Assembly (NCBI GenBank): GCA_020634235.1
Contig: JACKCB010000001.1
Location: 62,001-126,000 of the forward strand
Length of the DNA: 64,000 nucleotides
Direction of reading: 5' to 3'
Origin: Ardenticatenaceae bacterium
GTDB taxonomy: Bacteria > Chloroflexota > Anaerolineae > Promineifilales > Promineifilaceae
Positions within the stretch are counted from its first letter, which is position 1. Each line of letters begins with the position of its first letter. A program made the position numbers and the translations under genes. Positions 17,701 through 26,305 of the stretch are shown here, one piece after another. The notes beneath the pieces were generated by a model. The model had not been told where the DNA came from and did no database searches. It saw only the letters and a list, made by a program, of their open reading frames with translations.

Positions 17701-19116
17701 ACTGCCACCAGCCGCATCACCCTAAAAACGCCGGAAAACATCTTGCTGGTCGACGACCACCTCTTTTACGACCAGACCCCCCTCTACCGCGCCGCGCTGG
17801 ACAACCTGGGACTGCGCTACGACGTGTGGCAGACCGGCTGGGCCGGCACCGGCCGGGGCACACCCCCCGACGAACTCCTACAAGCCTATGATTTTGTCCT
17901 CTGGTACACCGGCTACGACTGGTTTGCCCCCGTCAACGCCAGCGAGGCCGGGGCACTGGTGCGCTATCTAGACCAGGGCGGCCGGCTCTTCCTCAGCAGC
18001 CAGGATTACCTCTACTACAACCGAAACAATCCCCTCACCCCCTACCTGGGCGTACTAGACTTCCAGGAATCGGTGACGCCGACGCTGGTCCTGGGCGGGG
18101 CCAACAGCCTGGCCGGCGACGTTGCCCCCCTACCGCTGGCCTTCGCCCCTTACCAGAACAATGCCGATGCCCTCGTCCCGGCCGGGAACAGCCAGGTCCT
18201 GTTGTGGCACAACGGCGGCGGGGCGGCCGGATTGGGGACCGCCGGTCACGACCCGGCCGGGTCAGTCTGGCGCACCAGCTTCTGGGGCATTCCCCTGGAA
18301 AAACTGCCCGCCGCCGCCCAACCCCTGGCCCTGGCCCAGGCACTCGGCTGGCTATCCGACCTGGGTGGCAGCCAGTTTGCCGTCAGCCAGCGCAGCGCGC
18401 CGGCCGGGGCCAGCCTCAGCTACACCATCACCCTCCCCAACAACGCCGCCACCGCCACAGCGGCCAGCCTCACCAACACCCTGCCCATCAGCCTGACCCT
18501 GGACCCCGCCTCACTCACCGGCGGCGCAGCTTATGACCCCACCACCCGCCGCATCACCTGGCAGGGCCTCATCCCGGCCGGGGCCGAACACCAGATCAGT
18601 TATCGCGCCCAACCCCTGGCCACCCTCCCGGCCGGGGCCGCCATCCCCAACCCCGTCGCCATCACCGACGGTCGTCACCACCTCACCTTCAGCCAGACAG
18701 CCACCACCTGGGTCGATGCGCCCGACACCGGCACCGCCTGGTTACAAGCCAGCGCCAACCCCCTCCCGGCCGGGCAAAACGTCACCCTGACCGTGCGCCT
18801 GCCCAACCACGGCACAGCCGGCACCATCAGCGCCACCGTGCGCCTGCCCGCGCCGCTCACCCCCCTAACCGGCACCCTGGCCAGCAGCAGCGGCACCGCC
18901 CTGCTGCGCCCCGGCCACCTGACGTGGCAAGGCAATCTCGCCGCCGGCGAACTGGTCACCTTCTCACTGGTCCTGACTTCAACTTTCAGCACCCAGCCCC
19001 AGGTGCTCCCGCTCACCCTGATTGTGGCCGATGGCGTTACCCACCCCGTCGTGCAGCCGCTGTGGCTGTGGGTTGCCCCTTACCAGCAGTTCCAACCGCT
19101 CATCTGGCGGCCATGA
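14782..19116 (+). CDS. Secreted multidomain subtilisin-like (S8) serine protease
   Basis: A GTG at 14782 follows GGGAGG and gives 1444 residues beginning with a good signal peptide (Lys-His-Arg, then a long Leu-rich core ending TAQSS). A propeptide-like segment (~50-160) precedes the S8 domain. The catalytic triad is Asp221 (IMDSGVDWLHPDL), His267 (GHGTHVAG) and Ser431 (GTSMASPHVAG), with oxyanion Asn328 (NGSWGAN). Two carboxypeptidase-regulatory-like beta domains follow (~490-650). Next come two copies of a module opening with (I)LLVD-x(4)-YYDxxxxYRAAL (~660 and ~990), and DUF11/CARDB-like repeats (~1205-1410). The C-terminus is YQQFQPLIWRP, like the short PLV/I-x-R tails of many secreted Chloroflexota proteins. 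It probably acts outside the cell on protein substrates. Confidence 0.9.
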   Translation: MKHRYPLLICTFIGALALLSLLLLLPATAQSSPATAAWQDKLAPELQEALASLPAGDKTPSTPIPVILYLTSQADLAPAGLPSDPTARRRAVVQRLQETAQQSQAGLLSQLDQLTAAGSVQHYHPFWIINAIALTADASALQTLAARPEVRHIGPDSPVQLERFDQSLLPDEAAIPTQIITGRGQSLPAGLSAWGIDRIRAAHVWRGLGIDGHGITVGIMDSGVDWLHPDLYGSYRGNLGNGSVNHADNWFDAVDWQNVAPQDPYGHGTHVAGTIAGQNGIGVAPGAQWIAARAFDDHGYSAFSVLHAAFEWLLAPNGRPELAPDVINGSWGANPLVSEFIADIDALNAAGTVTVFSAGNSGQTAGSIATPAGYANTIAVAASDSRDKIAWFSSAGPSIFTGREKPDLAAPGTRILSAYPGNRYALANGTSMASPHVAGTIALLLAANPSLTRPDLTYILTSTAIPLDPSFPNNLGGWGRLDAYAAVQTQLTAATGRVQATVRQAGQPLAGVAITLTTPAGAAIPFTTDAAGQFSATLLPDLYDLRASAFGYAPRHIPHVGVQIGHTTNLNIELTPLARGTLSGYIYEQDTLIPLPATIHLAGTPITVTAAANGFYSVDLPAGTYNLHIAHTGHQLAHTSQQVSAGSTTSSSFFLPPARRILLVDSGQWYYDSQTAPYRAALQDLNLAYDQWPIYNPIHEVPTLDDLRPYDAVLWSAPKDSPGLINAGTVISHYLGLGKDLFISGQNVGGFDGGSLAEAWWSTAMRGQYLDQLLPEPGLTITGRGDSIFSGLTLNLNSGDAAHNQDSLDVVAPGINSFTSTSLTYPDGRGAGLLRGRCVAKGYHIAYLAFGLEGVSTPAGRSALLDRSFTYFDRPLDPAGVEFSPAHIDDIALNGRTYTYTLRLFNASETLTDTFSLAMSGASWPTHVLSPTITLGPCQAIDTSVTVRTPAALPEGSVYDFTLTALSANDAQFTATSRITLKTPENILLVDDHLFYDQTPLYRAALDNLGLRYDVWQTGWAGTGRGTPPDELLQAYDFVLWYTGYDWFAPVNASEAGALVRYLDQGGRLFLSSQDYLYYNRNNPLTPYLGVLDFQESVTPTLVLGGANSLAGDVAPLPLAFAPYQNNADALVPAGNSQVLLWHNGGGAAGLGTAGHDPAGSVWRTSFWGIPLEKLPAAAQPLALAQALGWLSDLGGSQFAVSQRSAPAGASLSYTITLPNNAATATAASLTNTLPISLTLDPASLTGGAAYDPTTRRITWQGLIPAGAEHQISYRAQPLATLPAGAAIPNPVAITDGRHHLTFSQTATTWVDAPDTGTAWLQASANPLPAGQNVTLTVRLPNHGTAGTISATVRLPAPLTPLTGTLASSSGTALLRPGHLTWQGNLAAGELVTFSLVLTSTFSTQPQVLPLTLIVADGVTHPVVQPLWLWVAPYQQFQPLIWRP

Positions 19117-19137
19117 ACCGGCCGGGGGCAGCAGCCC

Positions 19138-19605
19138 TCAACTCGCCACAGCAATCACCTGCGCCCCAGTCACCTGGATCAACCCCGCCACCGGCACCCG
19201 CAGGTTAATGCCTTTCTGGCCCGCACTGACATAAATTTGCGCCAGCGCCGTCGCCGACTGGTCCAGGTAAATGGCAAACCCCTTGTTCAGCAAGGCCAGG
19301 GGAGAGATGCCGCCCACCTGCAAACGCGTCAACTGCTCAGCCTCCTGGTGGGTGGCCATCTTCAGCTTCTTCTCGCCCACCGCCGCGGCCAACGCCTTCA
19401 TATCCAACTGCCGGTCGGCCGGGATCAGCACCAGCAGCGGTTTGCCCCGCTCACGCACCACCACCAGCGTCTTGAAGACCTGCCCGGCCGGGACGCCCAA
19501 ATGCGCCGCCACCTTCACCGCGTCCCGCTCCGTATTCGGGTAGGCCACCGCCTCATACGGAATCTTCTGCCCCTCCAGCACCCGCATCGCCAAAGTCTTC
19601 TGCAT
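19138..19605 (-). CDS. ybaK: YbaK/EbsC-type Cys-tRNA(Pro) deacylase
   Basis: The 155-residue product has the YbaK/ProX fold signature. It runs from LEGQKIPYEAVAYP through the catalytic Lys in VFKTLVV to the late GGISPLAL and glycine-rich loops. Such enzymes hydrolyse Cys-tRNA(Pro) mischarged by prolyl-tRNA synthetase. AGGAG lies 7 bases before the ATG. It is the last of three closely packed minus-strand genes with the membrane protein and the peroxiredoxin-like gene. The ORF fills the usual family length. Confidence 0.9.
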   Translation of the reverse strand: MQKTLAMRVLEGQKIPYEAVAYPNTERDAVKVAAHLGVPAGQVFKTLVVVRERGKPLLVLIPADRQLDMKALAAAVGEKKLKMATHQEAEQLTRLQVGGISPLALLNKGFAIYLDQSATALAQIYVSAGQKGINLRVPVAGLIQVTGAQVIAVAS

Positions 19606-19619
19606 CTAACAACTCCTGG

Positions 19620-20147
19620 CTACTCCAGGTAACCCAACACCCGCAGCGCATTATCCAGCGGCTCGCGGCTCTCTACCTGCAAGGCACTGGCCAGAAACTC
19701 CCGGTTGCGCCCCAGGAAAACGTAATTATTCTCCGCGTGGCGCGCATCCACCGGAATTAGCAGCGTATTGATGCCCTCAAAGCGGGCCGGCAGGTTAAAC
19801 CGCACTTCCGTGGCATAAAACGCCTCCACCACCAACCCCTCCTCGTAGTAAGCGCGCAGCGTTTCGTCGCCAATGCCAATGGGCACCAGGTCCCGATTCT
19901 TGAATGCCGACAAGGTCTCATTCAACGCCGCCGCCAACTGGTCAAAGCCCGCATCCCCCGGCCGGAGCTCCACCGACTGCCCGTAGTCGTGCACAACAAT
20001 CCGGCTGGGCGTGTACTCCGGCTGAAAAGGCACAAACCAGAGCGGGTTGCCCGTATTCAGCGTGTTCAGCAAATACCAAAAAGCCAACACAATCACCACC
20101 AGGATAATCAGTGGCTCTAACAACCGGAACCGACGTAAGGTACCCAT
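19620..20147 (-). CDS. Uncharacterised membrane-anchored protein
   Basis: The 175-residue product has one N-terminal hydrophobic segment (residues ~10-28) and a soluble C-terminal domain of about 145 residues that should face outward. I recognise no family. The domain contains TPSRIVVHDYGQSVEL and LRAYYEEGLVVEAFYATEVRF. The start ATG overlaps the stop of the upstream peroxiredoxin-like gene as TAATG, so the two are translationally coupled, and ybaK starts 14 bases after its stop. A link to the redox partner is suggested only by this coupling. Confidence 0.65.
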   Translation of the reverse strand: MGTLRRFRLLEPLIILVVIVLAFWYLLNTLNTGNPLWFVPFQPEYTPSRIVVHDYGQSVELRPGDAGFDQLAAALNETLSAFKNRDLVPIGIGDETLRAYYEEGLVVEAFYATEVRFNLPARFEGINTLLIPVDARHAENNYVFLGRNREFLASALQVESREPLDNALRVLGYLE

Positions 20148-20653
20148 TATCTCGCTCCTAGCTCGCGCACAGCCGTCAGAATTTCGTCCAGCCCCGGCCG
20201 GTCACGCGTGTCCAACCCCACGTGCCGCCAGGCCACCAGCCCATCCTGGCCAATAAGATAAGCAGCCGGATATGGAATCGCTCGCTGCTGCGGGTCCAGA
20301 TCATTGAACAGCCCCCAGCGGTGGATGACCACCAGATCCTCGTCCGCCAGAATTGGGAACGGCAATCCCCGCCGTTCGCGCAGCGCCCGGTTATTCGCCA
20401 CCGGCTGCGGCGCAACGGCCCACACCTGCACGCCGGCCGCTACAAACGCATCCATGGCGCTCGCCAGTTGCACCAACTGGCGCTGGCACCACGGTCACCA
20501 ATCACCCCGATAAAACACCAGCAGCACCACCCCCTGCGCCAGCGCCGCCGCAAGCTGCAATCGCTGCCCGTCGCCGTTCACCAGGGTAAAATCCGGTGCG
20601 ATTTCACCTAACTTTAACAGTTTATCCGCATTAGGATGGGTATCATCCATCAT
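20147..20653 (-). CDS. Peroxiredoxin-like protein with in-frame TGA: candidate selenoprotein
   Basis: The frame from the ATG at 20653 (GGAG 4 bases upstream) to TAA at 20147 encodes 168 residues interrupted only by TGA at 20495-20497, codon 53. The flanking protein is continuous. APDFTLVNGDG leads to VVLLVFYRGDW, then TGA, then PWCQRQLVQL and VWAVAPQPVANNRALRER, the AhpC/TSA PRX-like fold. In that family the position is the active-site Cys of a W-C-P-x-C motif, so the gene would read U-P-W-C. A two-part hairpin with a GGUGC loop starts 3 nt after the TGA, as bacterial SECIS elements do. A nonsense mutation or sequencing error is the alternative. The downstream gene is coupled through TAATG, arguing that the full frame is translated. 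Confidence 0.75.
20455..20491 (-). promoter_or_regulatory. Candidate bacterial SECIS hairpin
   Basis: On the transcript, immediately after UGA-CCG, a lower stem UGGUGC / GCGCCA (one G-U pair) is followed by an asymmetric internal loop (CAG against A). An 8-bp perfect upper stem CGCCAGUU / AACUGGCG and a 5-nt loop GGUGC complete it. The apical loop begins 20 nt after the UGA; bacterial SECIS loops generally lie about 16-37 nt away and carry a conserved G, often with GGU. Geometry and loop both fit. Confidence 0.65.
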
Positions 20654-20776
20654 AACACTCCGGACCACAATTTGCCGTGCCACCCTGGCCACAAAGCAAG
20701 GGCGGGCACAACGTTGGTGCCACAGATTATACACCCGATTGGCCATTGCAATTGTTAACGTCCCTGGCTTGTGGGC

Positions 20777-20782
20777 TATAAT
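20777..20782 (+). promoter_or_regulatory. Putative -10 box upstream of the GH13 gene
   Basis: TATAAT lies in the divergent intergenic region. GTTAAC sits 17 bases upstream as a weak -35 candidate. On the minus strand, TATAAT at 20731-20726 could serve the peroxiredoxin-like gene. Confidence 0.4.
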
Positions 20783-20889
20783 CGGTATCCATTGGAACTT
20801 CAGAAGCTCGTCAGGTGAAAGGTGACACACCGCCCCGCACTTCTCGAAGCAGACATCTACCACAAGGTCAAGGAGTAACGCAACACAAT

Positions 20890-22341
20890 ATGACGATCAT
20901 TACACCTAACTGGGTCAAGGATGCTGTTTTCTACCAGATATTCCCGGACCGCTTTGCCCGAAGTCCGCAAGGCCCCCGGCCGGGTAATCTACAACCCTGG
21001 GGCGCTCCCCCCACGCCACACGGCTTCCAGGGTGGCAATCTGGCCGGCGTGCAGGAAAAACTAGATTACCTGGTAGACCTGGGCGTCAACGCCATTTACT
21101 TCAACCCCATCTTCATGTCCGCATCCAATCACCGCTACCATACCTTCGATTACTACCAGGTAGATCCGCTTCTGGGTGGCAACCAGGCCTTCAAGGCCAT
21201 GCTGGCCGCGGCACACCAGCGCGGCATTCGCGTCATCCTGGATGGCGTGTTCAACCACGCCAGCCGCGGCTTCTTCCCCTTCAACCACATCCTGGAAACG
21301 GGTGCCGAAAGCCCTTACCTGGATTGGTTTCACATCCAGAAATGGCCGCTGAGCGCCTACGACGGCGAAAAGCCGGCCAACTACGCCGGTTGGTGGAACC
21401 AGCGCGAGCTGCCCAAATTCAACACCGACACCCCGGCCGTGCGCGAATACCTCTGGCAGGTAGCCACCCACTGGCTGGCAGAGGGCATCGATGGCTGGCG
21501 GCTGGACGTACCGAACGAGATTGACGACGACCAATTCTGGCAGACCTTCCGCCAGCGCTGCAAGGCCGTGAACCCAGAAGCGTACATCGTAGGCGAGCTT
21601 TGGGAAGAGGGTGACCGCTGGCTGCAAGGCGACCAATTCGATGCCCAGATGAACTATCCCTTTGCGCGGCTGGCGTTGGGCTTTCTGGCCGCCCAAACGC
21701 TCGACCAGACCGATATCCAACGCACCGGCATCGGCGAAGTGCCCCTGCTGGATGGGCCGGCGTTCGCCCGGGGGCTGCACGCCTTGCATCACCAATACCA
21801 CCCCGAGATTGTGCAGGCACAAATGACCATGTTGAGCAGCCACGACACACCGCGCATATTCAGCGTGGTCCAGGGGGACCGCACCGCGCTGCGTCTGCTC
21901 TTCCTGTGCCAGATGACGGTGGCCGGCGCGCCCAACGTCTACTACGGCGATGAGATTGGCCTCCCCGGCCGGGGCGATCCCGACTGCCGCCGCGCCTTTC
22001 CCTGGGACAACACCGCAAGCTGGGACCTGGCCCTGCGCGCCGATGTGCGCCGCTACATCACCCTGCGCAGAGCGCTGCCCGCCCTACGCCGTGGCGATTT
22101 CTCCATTCTGCTGGCCACCCGTCATCTGGTAGTCTACCGGCGGCAGTACGGCAGCCAGGTTGCCGTGGTAGCCCTGAACCCCGGCCGGAAAGAAGCCCAC
22201 TTCCACCTGCCCGCTGCCGCCCTGGCCCTGCCCTTAGACCACCTGCCCGACCTACTCAGCAAAGACGGCCACCCACTGCAGCCCGACGTAACCATGAGCG
22301 TGCCCGCCCGCTCCGGCCGGGTATGGGGTAATCAGTCCTAG
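20890..22341 (+). CDS. GH13 alpha-amylase family enzyme (neopullulanase/cyclomaltodextrinase-like)
   Basis: The product has about 483 residues from the ATG at 20890. The GH13 regions are present: VFNHASRG (region I), GWRLDVPNE with nucleophile Asp206, VGELWEEG with acid/base Glu236, and SSHDTPRIF with Asp319. The opening DAVFYQIFPDRFARS and FQGGNLAGVQEKLDYL are typical of the GH13_20-type maltogenic amylase/neopullulanase group, but the N-terminal starch-binding domain of that group is absent. There is no signal peptide, so it should act on intracellular malto-oligosaccharides. AAGGAG is 14 bases before the ATG, a long spacing, so the start is uncertain; the frame is open 25 codons further upstream. 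Confidence 0.85.
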   Translation: MTIITPNWVKDAVFYQIFPDRFARSPQGPRPGNLQPWGAPPTPHGFQGGNLAGVQEKLDYLVDLGVNAIYFNPIFMSASNHRYHTFDYYQVDPLLGGNQAFKAMLAAAHQRGIRVILDGVFNHASRGFFPFNHILETGAESPYLDWFHIQKWPLSAYDGEKPANYAGWWNQRELPKFNTDTPAVREYLWQVATHWLAEGIDGWRLDVPNEIDDDQFWQTFRQRCKAVNPEAYIVGELWEEGDRWLQGDQFDAQMNYPFARLALGFLAAQTLDQTDIQRTGIGEVPLLDGPAFARGLHALHHQYHPEIVQAQMTMLSSHDTPRIFSVVQGDRTALRLLFLCQMTVAGAPNVYYGDEIGLPGRGDPDCRRAFPWDNTASWDLALRADVRRYITLRRALPALRRGDFSILLATRHLVVYRRQYGSQVAVVALNPGRKEAHFHLPAAALALPLDHLPDLLSKDGHPLQPDVTMSVPARSGRVWGNQS

Positions 22342-22438
22342 TCACCTTGCATTCTTGTACCATCATTAGTATCCTACGCCAGCAAGGGACGTAATCACAA
22401 AGCACTCAAAATCCCCTTGCGCGTGGAGAAAAAGAGAT

Positions 22439-22870
22439 ATGGTTTCAACAAACAAAAGTCCGATCGATCCCAAAGATGCCGACGTACTGGTCGTTGAGGA
22501 CAACGTGGCCAACTTCGTACTGGTCGCCCGCCTGCTAGCCTACGCCGGCGTGAAGAACTGCGAGTGGAAGACAACCGGGTGGGGCGTGGTTGATTTCGCC
22601 AAAACCATGCCCAAAGTTGACCTGATTCTCATGGACCTGCGCCTGCCGCACGAAGATGGCTACGAAGCCCTGCGCCAGCTTCGCGCCGATCCTCGCCTGC
22701 AAGAAACCACCGTAGTCGCCGTTACGGCCCAGGCCAACCCCACTGAAATGAAAAAAGCACAAGAAGCCGGCTTCGATGGCTTCATTGCCAAGCCCATCGA
22801 CGCCGACTACTTCCCGCAGCAAGTCCTGCAAATACTATCGGGCGAGAAGATCTGGGACCTGGGCCGCTAA
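22439..22870 (+). CDS. Stand-alone response regulator receiver domain
   Basis: The 143-residue product is a single REC domain: acidic pair in VLVVEDNVANF, phospho-acceptor Asp66 in LILMDLRLP, Thr in VVAVTAQANP, and Lys in FIAKPID. No output domain is present. It is the first gene of a same-strand signalling cassette with two multi-GAF proteins and a REC-kinase, and it lies 45 bases before the next gene. CheY-like phosphotransfer is the likely job. Confidence 0.9.
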   Translation: MVSTNKSPIDPKDADVLVVEDNVANFVLVARLLAYAGVKNCEWKTTGWGVVDFAKTMPKVDLILMDLRLPHEDGYEALRQLRADPRLQETTVVAVTAQANPTEMKKAQEAGFDGFIAKPIDADYFPQQVLQILSGEKIWDLGR

Positions 22871-22915
22871 CAGCCCGGCCCAACCCTCGCCCCGCCGGAG
22901 GCCTGAGCAACACCT

Positions 22916-25900
22916 ATGCCTGTCATCACCAGGCTGCTGCAAATTCACAGCGAAAACCCTGAAACGCGCCGCCGCGGCCGGCAGTTACAGGTGCTGCTGG
23001 CGCTGCTTCTGCTGCTCACCATCGTTTACAGCCTGTGGCAGATCAGCCAGCACGGCCCTTTCAGCCCGGCAACCGTGCGGCTGCTGGTTCTGGCCGGCGC
23101 TTTCAATCTGCTGGCCACCATCCTCAGTTTCGTCATAGTGCGCACCGGCCGGGTCCTCCAGGCCGCCCACCTCTACTTCCTCAGCTTCAACACCCTCCTC
23201 CTGGCCTTCATGATTGGCGATCCGGCCAACGCCGCCAGCCTCGGCTACCTCCTGCTCGTCTCCGTCGTTGCCATCACCTTCATCCACAACTTCCAGGCCA
23301 GCCTGGTCTACAGCGTCCTCTTCATTAGTCTGGCCGCCATCTACCTGCGGCAGATAAATGAACCCGTCGCCCCTTTCCTCATCGTCTCCGCCACCCTCAC
23401 CGCTACCGCCTGGCTCTCTGCCCTGGCCCTGCAGCGCAACCTGGCCGCGGCGGCCCAGTTGGCCGCCGAGCTGCAAGACAAATCCGCCAATCTAGAGCAG
23501 CGCCTCCTAAAACTAAGCCTCAGCGCTGAAGTAGGGCAGGTAGCCACCGCCTCGCTCGACATGGAACAGCTCATGCGCGCGACAGTCGGCCTCATCCGCA
23601 ACCAGTTTGGCTTCTACCACGTCGCCATCTACCTGCTAGACAAGACCGGCCGCAACGCCGTCATCCGTGAATCCACCGGCAAAATCGGCGATCTCCTCAA
23701 GTCACGCCGGCACAGCGTGCCCATCAGCAACCGGTCCACCATTGGCCTGGCCCTGGCCACCAAACGAGTCCAGCTCATCGCCGACACCCATGCCATTCCC
23801 GACTACCAACCCAATCCCCTGCTGCCCGACACCCGTTCCGAAGTTGTACTGCCCCTATCCGCCCGCGGCGAAACGCTAGGCTGCCTGAACGTACACAGCC
23901 AGCAAGAAAACGCCTTCCGCGAAGAAGACGTGGCCATTCTCCAACTCATGGCCAACCAGATCGCCAGCAGCCTGGACAACGCCCGTCTCTTCGGCGAAAT
24001 TCAGCGGCGACTCAACGAAACCGAAGCTGTCTTCAGCATGATCAGCATGCTAACCACCACCCTGGACGTGGGCGAGATCTACCGGCGCGCCGCCCGCGTC
24101 TTCACCGAGCAGCTGCGTGCCACCCGCTGCGCCGTCTCCAGTTGGGAACGCCTCCAGAACACCCTCATCACCCAGGCCGAGTACGTCCACGATCTACACG
24201 GCACCATTGTCGAAGGCTATGACCCATCCGACCAGGGCGGTCCCTATGACCTGGCCCTGCACCAGGGCACGCGCTGGGTGCTGGAAAAACATGAGCCGCT
24301 CATTCGCTACGTAGACGATCCATCCCTGGAAGAAGCCGAGCGCAAAATTCTGCTAGAGGACAACCACGCCATCTCCCTGGAAGTGCCCATGGTCTTTGGC
24401 GACCGCGCCCTGGGCACGGTGGAACTGTACCGCGACGCGGGCCAGGTAACCTTCAGCCGGGCCGAGATTCAACTAACCCAGGCCATGGCCAACCAGGTAG
24501 CCACCGCGCTGAACAACGCCATCCTGGCCACCGAGGCGCGCAGCCGGGCCGCCCAAATGAGCACCCTAAACCGGGTCAGTCACATCCTGTCCACGGCCAA
24601 TGACTTCGCCACCGTCTGCCAGGGCGCACGACAAGAGATCTTCTCGCTCACCGAAGCCACGGGGATGTCTATCCTCCTGCTCACCGAAGACAAGGAGCAT
24701 CTGCGCTGGGTCTATGCGTTTGAATATGGGCGGGATATTGACCTGTCGGACCAGATCTTCCCCACCTCAGAGCGACTCTCGGGCTATGTTGCCCGCACCC
24801 GCGAACCCTTGTTCATCAACGAAGCATTTGAGGAGCACTTAACCCGCCTGCAAGGCAAAACGGTGGGCAGCATGGCCAGTGCCTGGCTGGGCCTGCCGCT
24901 GATCGTGGTCAACGAACTGATTGGCGTGCTGGTTGTGGAAAACGCTGACGATCCCGAAGCCTTCTCGGAAACAGATGTCCAACTGCTAACCATTATGTCC
25001 GGGCCGCTGGCCATCGCCATTAATAACCTGCGCCAGTTAGAAACCATCCGGGCCAGCCAACAGATGACCGAAGAGCTGTACCAGGCCGGGCGGCGCATTA
25101 ACCTCTCCGAGACGGTGCCAGAGGTGCTGAGCGCCCTGATCCGGCCGCAGATGCTGGACGAAACCGGTCGGGCCAGCATCTTCCTGTTCAGTGAGCCGTG
25201 GGGGCACACCCGGCCGGGGCAAGTCACCCTCGCCGCCAGTTGGCCAGACAACACTTCCCCCGCCAGGCAAACCTACAAACTGGTCAAATTCCCCGTGCTG
25301 GCCGTACTGGAACGAGAACGCCCCATCACTATTGCCGATGCCGCTAACGACGTTCTCATCGACCCGGCCGGGTACCTGGCCCTGGCCGGCAGCGAAGAGC
25401 GGCGCAGCTTCACCGCCATTCCCCTCCTGGCCGGCGACGACTGGATCGGCTTCCTGGCCATCTTCAGCACCATACCGCTCAACCTGGACACCAGCGAAGC
25501 CCAACAGCTCCTCAGCCTCTCTCGCCAGGCAGCCACCACCATCCAAAACCAACGCCTGCTGCAGCAAACACGCGAAGCCCTGCTCAGCCAATCGGAGCTA
25601 ACCTTGCAGTTGCAGACAGCTGCCGAAGTCTCCGCCGCCGCCAGCACCATCCTCAACGTGGATGAGCTGATGGACCAGGCCGTCAACCTTATCCAGCAGC
25701 GCTTTAACCTCTACCACGTTGGCATCCTGCTCGTTAACCCGGCCGGGAACAGCGCCATCCTACGCGCCGCCACCGGCCAGGCCGGTCGCTCCCTCATTGC
25801 CCAGCAGTTCAGCGTGCCAGTGGGCAGCCGCTCCCTCGTCGGCAGCACCATCGCCGATGGTACACCGCGCATCGCCCAAGACGTGCAAAAGAGCCAGGAG

Positions 25901-26305
25901 TGGCAGCGGCACGAAAGCTTGCCCAACACCCGCTCCGAAGTCGCGCTACCGCTCCGCGTCCGCAACCGCATCATCGGCGCCCTCAGCGTGCAGAGCGCCC
26001 AGCCCAACGACTTCTCGGCCGAGCTGATCCAGGTGCTGCAAACCATGTGCGACCAACTGGCCGTGGCCATCGACAACGCCGAACTGCTGGCCCAAACAGA
26101 AGGGCGCGCACGCCAGCAACAGCGGCTGAACCAGATTAGCGCCCAGCTACATCGCAGCGCCGACGTCGATACCATCGTTGCCCTGGGCCTAAAGGCCATC
26201 GCCGAGCATCTCGGCGGCAGCGAGGTGCGCCTGATCCTGGGCCAGGGCCTCTCCCCGGCCGGGGAAGCCACAGGCAACGGCCACGCCATTCCGGAGGAAG
26301 CATGA
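22916..26305 (+). CDS. Membrane-anchored multi-GAF sensor protein without kinase domain
   Basis: The 1129-residue product has about six membrane segments in residues 22-175, then a coiled segment (~175-205). About five GAF domains follow in series (roughly 205-350, 380-540, 555-700, 715-870 and 890-1045). GAF 1 and GAF 5 are most alike, sharing FYHVAIYLLD/LYHVGILLVN, then PDTRSEV/PNTRSEV, and (A/V)LPL. The C-terminal 80 residues look like the beginning of a sixth GAF that stops early. No histidine kinase, cyclase or phosphodiesterase domain is present, so it cannot signal alone. Its stop overlaps the start of the next gene (ATGA), a GAF-kinase, suggesting a two-subunit sensor. Confidence 0.82.
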   Translation: MPVITRLLQIHSENPETRRRGRQLQVLLALLLLLTIVYSLWQISQHGPFSPATVRLLVLAGAFNLLATILSFVIVRTGRVLQAAHLYFLSFNTLLLAFMIGDPANAASLGYLLLVSVVAITFIHNFQASLVYSVLFISLAAIYLRQINEPVAPFLIVSATLTATAWLSALALQRNLAAAAQLAAELQDKSANLEQRLLKLSLSAEVGQVATASLDMEQLMRATVGLIRNQFGFYHVAIYLLDKTGRNAVIRESTGKIGDLLKSRRHSVPISNRSTIGLALATKRVQLIADTHAIPDYQPNPLLPDTRSEVVLPLSARGETLGCLNVHSQQENAFREEDVAILQLMANQIASSLDNARLFGEIQRRLNETEAVFSMISMLTTTLDVGEIYRRAARVFTEQLRATRCAVSSWERLQNTLITQAEYVHDLHGTIVEGYDPSDQGGPYDLALHQGTRWVLEKHEPLIRYVDDPSLEEAERKILLEDNHAISLEVPMVFGDRALGTVELYRDAGQVTFSRAEIQLTQAMANQVATALNNAILATEARSRAAQMSTLNRVSHILSTANDFATVCQGARQEIFSLTEATGMSILLLTEDKEHLRWVYAFEYGRDIDLSDQIFPTSERLSGYVARTREPLFINEAFEEHLTRLQGKTVGSMASAWLGLPLIVVNELIGVLVVENADDPEAFSETDVQLLTIMSGPLAIAINNLRQLETIRASQQMTEELYQAGRRINLSETVPEVLSALIRPQMLDETGRASIFLFSEPWGHTRPGQVTLAASWPDNTSPARQTYKLVKFPVLAVLERERPITIADAANDVLIDPAGYLALAGSEERRSFTAIPLLAGDDWIGFLAIFSTIPLNLDTSEAQQLLSLSRQAATTIQNQRLLQQTREALLSQSELTLQLQTAAEVSAAASTILNVDELMDQAVNLIQQRFNLYHVGILLVNPAGNSAILRAATGQAGRSLIAQQFSVPVGSRSLVGSTIADGTPRIAQDVQKSQEWQRHESLPNTRSEVALPLRVRNRIIGALSVQSAQPNDFSAELIQVLQTMCDQLAVAIDNAELLAQTEGRARQQQRLNQISAQLHRSADVDTIVALGLKAIAEHLGGSEVRLILGQGLSPAGEATGNGHAIPEEA

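Noticed and set aside
20495..20863. Peroxiredoxin-like gene as two separate genes or a frameshift
   Set aside because: Both halves are in the same frame with no base missing; only the TGA separates them, and it falls on the catalytic position with a SECIS-like hairpin behind it.
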